Origin: Isosphaeraceae bacterium
GTDB lineage: Bacteria; Planctomycetota; Planctomycetia; Isosphaerales; Isosphaeraceae
DNA: 64,000 nt
Reading direction: 5' to 3'
Assembly: GCA_025356475.1 (NCBI GenBank)
Contig: JANXSX010000195.1
Coordinates: 62,001-126,000, forward strand
Shown one piece after another: positions 25,601-33,627 of this stretch. Each line of letters begins with the position of its first letter. The first letter of the stretch is position 1. Below the pieces are notes generated by a model that saw only the letters and a program-made list of their open reading frames with translations, was not told the DNA's origin and searched no databases. Made by a program: the position numbers and the translations under genes.

Positions 25601-27419
25601 GACGGATCTCAGGAAAGTGCGGGCAGAGATCTGCGAGCATCCCCGCATATTGGGACCCTTCGCCGGGGAACATCAATGCCAGACGTCCTGGGCCTCCCAG
25701 CGGATCAGACCAGTAATAGCTTCCCCGACCGTCACGAATCGACTGACATTTTGGATCGCTCATCCTCGCGATCAACGCAGCCAAACGATCCGCAAGATCC
25801 GTCAAAGAGGCGACCACCAGGCCTAGTCGCACGGGCCCTGGTTTGCGGGTGTTGAGTGTGAAGGCCACATCCTTCAATGTTGCCACGCCTCCTGCGAGTA
25901 TCCAGCGATGCAGGCTCGATGCTTCCTCAATGAGCCCTTGGCGATCGTCGCCGGAGAGTAGAATTGCCTCGCACTCCCAGGTGGGCATTGCCCCAGGAGT
26001 AACGCCATCAGCGCTAGCGGTATGCTCCTCAAGAATCGCGTGGGTATTGATGCCAGCGAAACCGAAAGAGTTGACACCGACCCGCCGAGGGGTGGCGTCC
26101 GCATGAATCCACGGGCGAAGTTTGGGATTCAGGCTTGCCGATCTTCGCTTTTTCTGGAGCAAGGGATGAGGGGTCTGTGCACTGTTACTCGGGGGAAGTA
26201 TTCGATGGTGAAGACACAAGGCGGACTTGATCAATCCTGCCATCCCCGAGGCAGGCATCGCGTGTCCGATCTGACTCGAAATCGCCCCGAGGATTCGGCG
26301 ATGATCGGTCGGGAAAACGGCATTGATCGCCTTCAGTTCGGTTCGGTCGGACACAGGTAACCCGAGTCCATGGCCTTCGATCAGTCCCACACTCGCGGGA
26401 AGAATCCCCGCCTGGCGATAGGCTCGTTTGATCGCTCGCGCGTGACCGCTTGCACTGGGCGAGGCAAGTCCCGCACTTCGGCCATCGCTCGCGAGGCCGA
26501 TCCCTTGGATGACCGCATAGATTCGGTCGCCATCACGTTCGGCATCACAGCGGCGTTTGAGGACAAGGACGCCAACCCCTTCACCAGAGAGCAATCCATC
26601 GGCGTCTTTCGAGAAGGGTCTCGATTGTCCCGACTTCGATAGGGCTCCGAGTTGCTGAAACACGAGAGGGAAATCGACGTCGGCCTCAACGTAGACGCCT
26701 CCGACGATCGCAAGTTTCGAGCGATGCTGAATAAGTGACCGGCACGCCTGTTCCAGAGCCACAACTGAGGATGCACTTGCGGCATCCACCACAAAAGAGG
26801 CCCCCAGCAGGTCGAAACGACTCGCAACTCGACCGGCGGTGGCATTGGTGAGTTGGCCAGGAATCGTCGCCGGCCCAAACGGGGGTAGCTTCGATTTGAG
26901 GTCGGCTCGGATCGTCTCTCGATCGATTTCTGTCCACTCTGGATGGAGCGTCTCAAGAATGGATAAGGTTTGTGCCACGATTCGACCGTGCTGCAGGCGA
27001 GTGAGGTTCCCGCGATTGAAATAATTGCCACGTCCGATGATCACATCGACGTGTCTTCCATCGAGTGTATCCAGTGAGAGTCCGGCGTCCTCGATCGCAA
27101 GTCTGGCGGCGTCAAGAATCAAGAATTGTTCAGGTTCTCCCCCTTCGACGGTCAGGGGCATCACGCCAAACGAAGCCGCATCAAAAGAGATTGGCTCGTC
27201 GAGATAACCTCCTCTTCTGCACGCAACCTGGTCGTTTCGCGAGGGGTGCGAATCATAAAATGTGGCGGTCGGCCAACGATTTGCCGGAACATCCGTCGTG
27301 GAGTCTCGCCCCGATTGAATCAACTCCCAGAATGCGGGGAGGTCGGTCGCGCCTGGGAATCGGCAGGCCATGCCGACGATCGCCACTTCGTAGGCTTTCG
27401 GGGCGTTACGACGCCTCAT
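22620..27419 (-). CDS. Type I PKS/PUFA-synthase-like protein: KS-like (Ser for Cys)-AT-DH-PPTase
   Basis: A 1599-residue megasynthase. KS-like domain at about 10-465: the catalytic Cys is replaced by Ser215 (DAASASS), while His350 (EGHGLGL) and His386 (SQIGHAM) remain, so it should not condense and resembles a KSQ or chain-length-factor partner. AT domain at about 580-880: GEGSQY, Ser672 in GHSSGE, RPYHTP. Residues 1005-1023 carry an FLDTQRDVMSAYL element. Double-hotdog dehydratase at about 1055-1340: His in HHTLGG and Asp1252 in DPIIFDNFTH. Sfp-type phosphopantetheinyl transferase at about 1405-1595: GIDVE (Asp1487, Glu1489) and FWCAKEAVAK. The start overlaps the stop of the first PKS gene as ATGA. 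With the KS-AT-ACP-KR partner it gives all steps except enoyl reduction, so the product may keep double bonds. Confidence 0.92.
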   Translation of the reverse strand: MRRRNAPKAYEVAIVGMACRFPGATDLPAFWELIQSGRDSTTDVPANRWPTATFYDSHPSRNDQVACRRGGYLDEPISFDAASFGVMPLTVEGGEPEQFLILDAARLAIEDAGLSLDTLDGRHVDVIIGRGNYFNRGNLTRLQHGRIVAQTLSILETLHPEWTEIDRETIRADLKSKLPPFGPATIPGQLTNATAGRVASRFDLLGASFVVDAASASSVVALEQACRSLIQHRSKLAIVGGVYVEADVDFPLVFQQLGALSKSGQSRPFSKDADGLLSGEGVGVLVLKRRCDAERDGDRIYAVIQGIGLASDGRSAGLASPSASGHARAIKRAYRQAGILPASVGLIEGHGLGLPVSDRTELKAINAVFPTDHRRILGAISSQIGHAMPASGMAGLIKSALCLHHRILPPSNSAQTPHPLLQKKRRSASLNPKLRPWIHADATPRRVGVNSFGFAGINTHAILEEHTASADGVTPGAMPTWECEAILLSGDDRQGLIEEASSLHRWILAGGVATLKDVAFTLNTRKPGPVRLGLVVASLTDLADRLAALIARMSDPKCQSIRDGRGSYYWSDPLGGPGRLALMFPGEGSQYAGMLADLCPHFPEIRQLFDTADRIARESGLTERPSDILFGAGSDELWSAGIAVNVVLSAQWGLYQLLLKLGIKADAIVGHSSGELLALAAAGVIPVDDKFVSGLARLGGELDRLTTEQRFVDTSLLAVALDRGKVVVNLGDLMSELSVAIDNCPHQVVLAGSPNAIASAAHHLESQGYIAEVLPFSRPYHTPEFDPAISSIDAFLSGNEFRPAEVELYSCATGAKMPAEPGRVRELALAQWSRTVEFRKTIEQMHNDGLRVFIDVGARGNLAGFVEDSLRNRPAFAVAANLPKRSGLTQLNHFVASLFAQGIELDPTILYARRRPIRIDFDQPPTVSRSLPHLRLGFPEMQLSEEVAQRFRMAGFSAERPLVESSQEVLLCSCQNGFPEIEHGAMSLSTLEQEPDAVIQSYFSTMNLFLDTQRDVMSAYLTSKKCPVVDVMYPWVGEIVSHSPQLHIVTHLILTIDGDPIAEHHTLGGRRVSQVDPDARGLPVVPFAVMAEMLAEVASLLVPGLTLVALRDVLAHRWIRYESEPITLELTATRDENDPGVIRVSIANRGTPTEPRPDDPPVVEGLAIFAETRPARPVAGEFQIASARASIFTAESVYAEQWLFHGPALQAVTEIGQIGPRAIEGVLTVLPHQGLLRDSNSASLIIDPIIFDNFTHLLGSWGLDELKQGDVIFPLRLGELALFGDNLPEGSRVKCNVSIDSVDRHKVRAHAEILAADGRVWMRINDWDDWRFHWPTSYRDVLRGPDRMFIGEELDLNLPATVARAVWLEPPGDFAKPVWRDVLEQTMLSPFERESLMGPRGPELRRTLRLWGRIAAKEAVRRIWIDQGLDPVYPADLEISPDEHGRPWLRSLVEPDRDSLPLVSIAHTDGVAVALAVTSMTARLGIDVERIVGRSPGFEAIAFTSAERELLSRMVGRPEWSARFWCAKEAVAKMTGLGLISGPASVIIVDAWTDGTIKVELGPRLSEACPDLVKCPLTVHSHRRGEWIWAWTIHDGDQQ

Positions 27420-30400
27420 CGCCGAGGCTCCACTGCGGCGTATTCCTTAATGGGATTGGCGTGTTCAAGCGTCCCTAGTAATCCTGTGAACAAAACCTCA
27501 ACCGTCTCTTTCTGACCGAACTCGAGTTCGTCGACAAAGGCCCGGCGACCGAATTCGGGGGGGATCATCCCTAACCCTTGGCGACCAAGGTGGGCTTCCA
27601 GATCAGAGACCATGCCGACCTGCGACCAGGGCCCCCAGATAGCAGAGAGAATCCTGCACGGCCAGCGCTGATCGAGCCAGAGGGCTAACTTGTTGAGCAC
27701 CTCGTTGGCGGCTGCATAGTCCGACTGCCCCGCATTGCCGAACCGACCGGCAATCGAGGAGAAGAACGCTGCAAACTTGAGCGCCTGGGGATTGATCATA
27801 TGCGTGAGATTGATTGCGCCTTCTACCTTGGTAAATAACACTTGATCAAACGAATCGGCGTTCTTATCTTTCAGGAGTTTATCCTGAATAACACCGGCAC
27901 CATGAATGATTCCCGCAGGATCACCATAGGAGGCTCGCCAACCTCTGAGAACCCTGGACATGGCTTCCGTATCGCGGACGTCGGCTCGGGCGTACTCTGC
28001 GGTTGAGCCCAGGGCGCGGAGCCGACCGAGGGTGGCGCGAATCTCGCGGGCCCGTCGAAGAGATTGATACGCAATTTCCAGATCAGCGGGGCCAAAAGGG
28101 CGGGACTGGCGTTTCATCTGAGCGAGTAGGCTCGCCTTCAGTTGCGAAGGGGTCGTGAGATAGGCAGTCTCCGGATCTTCTTGCTCACTCGGGGCGGGAC
28201 TCGCCCCGATCAACAGCAGGGTCGGCTTCCAGCGCAAGGCAAGCTCCTCCGCGATCGCCGCCGAAATTCCCCGCGCTCCGCCAGTGATCACGACCGAGTC
28301 GGAAGGCTTTAACGTGATCGAAGGGGCTCCATGCGGAAGTGTCCGGGAAACAACTTGAAGTCTTGACCTGTGCATACCCGAATAACAAATTTCTGACCAA
28401 CCATCATTGATACGAATCTCTTCATGAATATGATCGGCGATGTCTTTGGATTCCGCAGTTGCCTCGAAATCGATGACTCGCGTCAAGACTTCGGGGCACT
28501 CTCGTGCCAGGGTCTTGACCAATCCGGCCACCCCCCCCTGCCCTGCAAATGCTTTGCAGGGTTGGTCGCCGCGTCGTTTGGTCAATCCCACGAGCGAGGT
28601 CGCCGCGAGTAAGCAGGCACCTCCCGACTGAGCTGTCGACTGAAGGTCGGGGGCAACAGACTTCGCGAGCAGAAACAGGCCTTTCACCTGATCCGCAAAC
28701 TGGTTTCGCCAGATCCCCAGGTCGAGAGAGCCACTCACATCCCCCCGAAGAGGAAGCGTGTGGATCAGTCCAGCGATCGGGGCGATTGCTCGTGTCGTGG
28801 CGACTAACGACTCGACCGTAGCGGGCGAGGTCAGGTCCACTTCGGTGGATTTGACGATTCGTACAGGGTGGCCAGAATCTTCCAACCGTTGTCTCAGTTG
28901 TTCCGCGACCCCTCGGCCATCGTCGGTGATCAGAACGAGTCCACCGGGTGCCAGGCGAGTCGGTTGGCCCGTTCGGGGAGCTTCGATCGACTCGATGATC
29001 AGACGTCGGGCGGGCGATTCCACTGGGGTTTGATCCTTCACCGACGCTTCGACGACGCGGTCGACAATCGCGCCCAAGGTTCTTGCTCGTGAAAGACCTT
29101 CCATGACCCCGGCATCGGTAGCGGCCAACTCCAGGCCGGGGACCGTATCGCGAAGGGTGCCGAGGATTTCGACCCGCTTGATCGAGTCGATACCAAGGTC
29201 CGCCTCAAGGTCGAGCGTCAATTCCAGCATCTCCGCTGGATAACCAGTGCGATCCTGGACGATCTCAATCAGACGATGGATAATCTGTTCACGATTGAAC
29301 TGACTTGAAACGACAGGTGTCATCACCGCAGGAGCGACCGGAGCTTTTTGTGATTCATGTACTGGCTTGGGCTCGGACGCAACCTTGATCGGACTAGCAA
29401 TCTTAGCGATCAGTGGGACGACCGGAGCTACACCAGCGAGACTCAGCGGCGCGGGTCGAGTTCCGAGATAGGCCACCATCGTTGATCGTTGAACGTCTAA
29501 GAATGTTCGCATTGTTTCTTGGAACGAGAGCAATACCGCTTCGGAGCCGTCGGAGCTTCCAGCTCGCACAGAGGCCTTTGGGGTCGTTTGATCGGTCGAT
29601 GGGGAGGGTGCTGGGCTTGTCATGGGCGTTCCATTGCGGTGCGGACCGTACTTGGCTGCACTCGTCGTTGGGATCGTTGGAGCCTGATTCGTTGGTCGAG
29701 ACACTTCCCGCAGGCTGGGGGGAGGATCGAGTTTTTGACCGAGACGCCGTGGCTCGGGAGTTCCAATCGGCTTGGCTCGCGAACCGTTCACAAGCCATGT
29801 TGACGCCGAGAGCGGTGGAGATCCGTCTCCAACGGGCAAGTGATCCAGGTCGAGTTCACGGGGTTGTCGATCGCGAGTTAAAGCTGCGATGTCGATCGCG
29901 AGGCCGGCTGCGACAAGTCGAGCGATCGCTAAAAGAAACGTTGCGACCCCAGGGCGACTTTCCGAGTCGGTCGCCGTGGCAAGATGAGGTCGTTCGCCTA
30001 GGATCGATTGGACCAGTGAGGTCAGGACTCCTCCCGGACCAACCTCAACGAAGACGCGGGCTCCATCCGCATACATCGCCTCAATCATTTGAACGAATTC
30101 GACGGGCTTGGCGACATGTTCACCAAGGCGTTCCGCGATTAGTTCCAATTCGTCGGGATATGGGGACGCGTCCAGGTTGGAATAAACCGGGAGCGTCGGT
30201 GTAGCATTGAGAGCGGAAATCGCTCGAGCACGCAACGGCTCCTTCACGGTGGCTACGGCTTGCGTATGGAACGCGCCCGCAACCGCCAAACGGTGCGAAC
30301 GAATGCCCGCAGACTTGAGCTTCTCGAGGGCACGCTCGATCGCGGTCGCCGGTCCGGCAATCACCGTCTGTTGAGGACTATTGTGATTGGCAATCACAAC

Positions 30401-32629
30401 CTCATTCACTTCGTTCAAACACGTAACGACTTGTTCTCGACTCGCGGTGATTGCGGCCATCGCACCTGGCTTGTCGTGGATCGCGTCGGCCACAAGGCGA
30501 CCGCGGGCCGCTGATAATCCTGCGAGTCCCTGCAGTTGCATAGCGCCCGCCGCGTAGAGCGCGACGAGTTCACCATAACTATGGCCTGCCAGCATATCCG
30601 GCTGAAAGTCAAGCGATTCCAAGAGTGTCAGCATGGCCACGGACGCGATACCGAGTGCAGGCTGAGCAAGTTCGGTCGGTCGGAGTGAGTGTCGAATCGA
30701 GTCGCGTTCTAAGTCCGTCCAAGCTGGAGGAGGGAAGATCCGTGGACCGATCGGAGTCGTTCCGTCGGCGACAAGGGCCTGGTCGAACGCGTCGAAGCTC
30801 GCCCGAACTTGCGGGAAGTTGAGCGCCAGTTCTAGCAACATGTCAGGTCGTTGAGATCCCTGGCCGGGAAAAAGGAATGCAACCTTGGCACGATCGAACC
30901 GGGGCCGGCTCTCAAAGACTAAGCCTTTCGGGTCGTCGAAACTCGAATCCTTGCGCTCGAGCTTGTTCTGGGCTAGGACGAGTTTCTCTTCAAGATCGGC
31001 ATGCGAACTAGCGACGATTGCCAAGGTTGCTTGCTGTGGCGTATGAAGGGCCAATGTATGGGCGAAGTCCCGTAGCGGCGGCCTTGCGCCTCGCTTGAGA
31101 TCAGCGATGAGTGTGGTGATTTGGGCGATGATCTCGGAGGCATCGGAACCGGTCCACCGGAGTAATTCAGCGGGCCATTCCTGGGTGTTCTCGACAGGCT
31201 TCGATCCACGATACTCCTGGAGAATCGTATGGAAGTTTGTCCCACCGAATCCGAACGCACTGACGCCGGCGCGGCGGGGTTCGTCGGTAAGCGAGTGCAA
31301 CCAAGGCCGGGCCATGGTGCTGATGTGGAAAGGACTCGCCGACAGGTCGACCTTCGGGTTCGGGGTCTCGACGCCGATGGTCGGGGGAAGAACGCGATGA
31401 TGAAGGGCGAGGGTCGCGTTGATCAATCCCGCCATACCCGCTGCGCACTTCGTGTGACCGATCTGCGACTTCACCGATCCGATCGCACAACTCCCCTGCT
31501 CAGCCCCGGCTTCGCGAAAGACCTCGATCAGCGAGCCAACTTCAACCACATCGCCCACTGCGGTGCCGGTGCCATGACACTCGACATATCCGATGGACTT
31601 GGGTTCAACACCGGCCTTTGAATACGCCCGACGAAGGGCTCGTCGTTGGCCGTCGGGGTTAGGAGCGGTCAGACCTTTTGAACGCCCGTCACTCGATGAA
31701 CCGATCCCTTGAATCAAGGCGTAGATCCGGTCACCGTCGCGTTCAGCGTCGACGCGTCGCTTGAGGATCAATGCGGCGACTCCCTCACTAATGACGATGC
31801 CGTCGGCACTTGCGTCGAATGGCCGGCATCGACCTCGGGGCGAGAAGGCCTGGGTTTTGCTGAAGGCCAAATAGGTGAACGGGTTCTGAACCGTGTCGGC
31901 TCCCGCCAAGATGACGACGTCGGCCGCCCCAACCTCAAGTTCACGGACCGCCAGATTCGCGGCTGCGAGTGACGATCCACAGGCGGCGTCGACCGTATAG
32001 TTAGCACCACACAGGTCGAATCGGTTCGCAACCCGACCGGCCGCCACATTAAGGAGGAACCCCGGAAACGAGTCCTCGGTCCACTCGGGGAGTAGCCCCT
32101 CGCATGCTTGGAGAGCCGTTTGACCCCGACCAGACTCGACCGCATCGAGCATGGGCAAGTACGACCGAAACGCATAGCCCATCGCAACTTGTGCTGATCC
32201 ACCACCCATACCGAGAACCACTGCGGTCCGTTCTCGAGCGAAGGGTCGCGTGTCATAACCAGCGTCGCCGATCGCTGCCCGAACCACTTCCAGGAGGAGG
32301 AGTTGCACCGGTTCGATCGAGTTCAGAGTCGTGGGAGGCATGCCGTAATGGAGCGGGTCGAACGGCAGATCAGGTACAAATCCGCCCCACTTCGAGATCA
32401 CCTTGTCGGGGGCTTTGGGGTCGGTGTCGTAGTATGTCCGCCAATCCCAACGGTCGGAAGGGATCTCGACGATTGTGTCGGTTCCACGTAAGGTGTTGCG
32501 CCAGAAGGCGCGGACATCGGGCGCACCGGGGAAAAGGGCCGACATCCCCACAATCGCAATGTCGGATGGCCGTTCAGCATTCTGGGGATCAAGACCTTCG
32601 GGGATCCTCGACTTCGACTCGTCCGTCAT
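27416..32629 (-). CDS. Type I PKS/PUFA-synthase-like protein: KS-AT-ACP-KR
   Basis: A 1737-residue megasynthase and the first gene of the operon. Ketosynthase at about 22-475 with the complete triad Cys217 (DAACGSS), His352 (ECHGTGT) and His392 (SQIGHTK). Acyltransferase at about 583-880 with GQGSQ, Ser684 in GHSYGE and a GAFHTQ block that suggests malonyl-CoA. A Pro/Ser-rich linker (about 940-1030) is followed by an FLDVQRSTMVAYLG element (1043-1056). One ACP at about 1113-1195 has Ser1149 in DLGIDSIKRVEI, the form seen in PfaA-type PUFA synthases. A ketoreductase with its structural half fills 1225-1735: TGGARGIS, FFSSIAGRFGNAGQSDYAAAN with Tyr1638. There is one ACP, unlike the tandem ACPs of true PfaA. 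It should load, condense and reduce, with dehydration done by the second protein. Confidence 0.94.
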   Translation of the reverse strand: MTDESKSRIPEGLDPQNAERPSDIAIVGMSALFPGAPDVRAFWRNTLRGTDTIVEIPSDRWDWRTYYDTDPKAPDKVISKWGGFVPDLPFDPLHYGMPPTTLNSIEPVQLLLLEVVRAAIGDAGYDTRPFARERTAVVLGMGGGSAQVAMGYAFRSYLPMLDAVESGRGQTALQACEGLLPEWTEDSFPGFLLNVAAGRVANRFDLCGANYTVDAACGSSLAAANLAVRELEVGAADVVILAGADTVQNPFTYLAFSKTQAFSPRGRCRPFDASADGIVISEGVAALILKRRVDAERDGDRIYALIQGIGSSSDGRSKGLTAPNPDGQRRALRRAYSKAGVEPKSIGYVECHGTGTAVGDVVEVGSLIEVFREAGAEQGSCAIGSVKSQIGHTKCAAGMAGLINATLALHHRVLPPTIGVETPNPKVDLSASPFHISTMARPWLHSLTDEPRRAGVSAFGFGGTNFHTILQEYRGSKPVENTQEWPAELLRWTGSDASEIIAQITTLIADLKRGARPPLRDFAHTLALHTPQQATLAIVASSHADLEEKLVLAQNKLERKDSSFDDPKGLVFESRPRFDRAKVAFLFPGQGSQRPDMLLELALNFPQVRASFDAFDQALVADGTTPIGPRIFPPPAWTDLERDSIRHSLRPTELAQPALGIASVAMLTLLESLDFQPDMLAGHSYGELVALYAAGAMQLQGLAGLSAARGRLVADAIHDKPGAMAAITASREQVVTCLNEVNEVVIANHNSPQQTVIAGPATAIERALEKLKSAGIRSHRLAVAGAFHTQAVATVKEPLRARAISALNATPTLPVYSNLDASPYPDELELIAERLGEHVAKPVEFVQMIEAMYADGARVFVEVGPGGVLTSLVQSILGERPHLATATDSESRPGVATFLLAIARLVAAGLAIDIAALTRDRQPRELDLDHLPVGDGSPPLSASTWLVNGSRAKPIGTPEPRRLGQKLDPPPSLREVSRPTNQAPTIPTTSAAKYGPHRNGTPMTSPAPSPSTDQTTPKASVRAGSSDGSEAVLLSFQETMRTFLDVQRSTMVAYLGTRPAPLSLAGVAPVVPLIAKIASPIKVASEPKPVHESQKAPVAPAVMTPVVSSQFNREQIIHRLIEIVQDRTGYPAEMLELTLDLEADLGIDSIKRVEILGTLRDTVPGLELAATDAGVMEGLSRARTLGAIVDRVVEASVKDQTPVESPARRLIIESIEAPRTGQPTRLAPGGLVLITDDGRGVAEQLRQRLEDSGHPVRIVKSTEVDLTSPATVESLVATTRAIAPIAGLIHTLPLRGDVSGSLDLGIWRNQFADQVKGLFLLAKSVAPDLQSTAQSGGACLLAATSLVGLTKRRGDQPCKAFAGQGGVAGLVKTLARECPEVLTRVIDFEATAESKDIADHIHEEIRINDGWSEICYSGMHRSRLQVVSRTLPHGAPSITLKPSDSVVITGGARGISAAIAEELALRWKPTLLLIGASPAPSEQEDPETAYLTTPSQLKASLLAQMKRQSRPFGPADLEIAYQSLRRAREIRATLGRLRALGSTAEYARADVRDTEAMSRVLRGWRASYGDPAGIIHGAGVIQDKLLKDKNADSFDQVLFTKVEGAINLTHMINPQALKFAAFFSSIAGRFGNAGQSDYAAANEVLNKLALWLDQRWPCRILSAIWGPWSQVGMVSDLEAHLGRQGLGMIPPEFGRRAFVDELEFGQKETVEVLFTGLLGTLEHANPIKEYAAVEPRR

Positions 32630-32692
32630 GGTGAGGTCTCATTCCGGCAAATCATCGCGCAGCCCAAGCACCCCAGTGAGAAGACTACTAAC

Positions 32693-32722
32693 AATATACA
32701 GCGTTTAGGGTCTTTGGGTAAA
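32693..32722 (-). promoter_or_regulatory. Candidate sigma70-type promoter of the PKS operon
   Basis: On the minus strand TTTACC (32717-32722) and TATATT (32693-32698) are 18 bp apart and lie 64 bp upstream of the first PKS start codon at 32629. The fit to consensus is 4/6 and 5/6. The element lies in the intergenic stretch shared with the divergent secreted-protein gene. Planctomycete promoter consensus is poorly known, so this is only a candidate. Confidence 0.35.
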
Positions 32723-32772
32723 ATTCGATGGGCCTCGTTTCGAATGACAGAGCCACTTGCGGAGCACGACAC

Positions 32773-33627
32773 ATGATATCGTACGGTGTCAATCGCCTCA
32801 TTTACGGGCTTTTCCTGCTGATTGGGTTCGTTCCGTCAGCGGCCTCGGCAGGAGAGCCGGGGCTGGTTCTGGTCGCTCCGGGGACAGTTGTTGGAAAAAA
32901 GGTGCCGACCGGTTGGACGAACCTGGTTCTGAAATCGATCCCCCGCCTGGCGACGGGAGACCTGGGAACTTTGCCAGCGACCTCTGCGCGGACTGCGTCG
33001 CTGTTTCGCACGGTGATCCTGGCAAACATCGCGCCAGACCCGACGTCGGGGCGGTTCCAACTTGCAAAGGTAGGGATGGGCCTTTGTATACCTTTTGAGG
33101 GACAAGACGAGGTTGTGGACCCCGAATCCGTCAGTCCGGCCGCCAAGTCCTTAGGAACGATCGACCGAATTGTCCTGGGGGAGGCCTTCCGCGAACTCAA
33201 CCGGGGACGGCTGATCGCTCAAGGACCCACGTTCGCGATCTACCGGGCCCCCACGACGATGCTAATGGGAAAGGGGCACCATAAGATCTTACTCTGCTAT
33301 GTCTTACGGGTTGACCCCATATCAGGAGCACTAACCACTTTTCTCTGGTGGACCCTGGACGAGCCCCCCGCGAAGCTTGTCGCCAAGTCATTGGTTCAGC
33401 TCGCCCCTGACCTCCAACTCGACTGTGGGATTGATGTAAGAGCCACCCGCGTTTTTGGCATGGTCCCCGTGTCGTGGTCGTTTGGGATGGCGGCCTTACC
33501 ACCAGGTCGGACGCTCCGTCTCGCGGTTGAGGAAGTCGCCCTCATCGAACGGGTGGTCCGCGACGCGGGCTCGAGTGAGGAACTCGAACGGATCATGCTT
33601 GCCCTGGAGTCGACCAAGTCTCAATGA
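32773..33627 (+). CDS. Secreted protein of unknown function
   Basis: About 284 residues starting from the ATG at 32773, which places a signal peptide at the N-terminus (RLIYGLFLLIGFVPSAASAG); an upstream GTG/ATG at 32728 would bury it. The mature part begins GEPGLVLVAPGTVVGKKVPTGWTNLVLKSIPRL and contains no motif I can name. The spaced hydrophobic strands suggest a compact beta-rich periplasmic domain. The gene is divergent from the PKS operon and converges with another secreted unknown, overlapping it by 7 bp at the ends. The two may be functionally linked, but only their secreted nature and position point that way. Confidence 0.75.
   Translation: MISYGVNRLIYGLFLLIGFVPSAASAGEPGLVLVAPGTVVGKKVPTGWTNLVLKSIPRLATGDLGTLPATSARTASLFRTVILANIAPDPTSGRFQLAKVGMGLCIPFEGQDEVVDPESVSPAAKSLGTIDRIVLGEAFRELNRGRLIAQGPTFAIYRAPTTMLMGKGHHKILLCYVLRVDPISGALTTFLWWTLDEPPAKLVAKSLVQLAPDLQLDCGIDVRATRVFGMVPVSWSFGMAALPPGRTLRLAVEEVALIERVVRDAGSSEELERIMLALESTKSQ

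Noticed and set aside
29413-30204. 263-aa plus-strand ORF inside the first PKS gene
   Set aside because: Antisense to the AT/ACP region of the PKS; no family features.
22620-32629. Calling the operon an enediyne cluster
   Set aside because: KS-AT-ACP-KR-DH-PPTase order recalls PksE, but it is split over two proteins with a second, Ser-type KS and a second AT, and no enediyne conserved genes are nearby.
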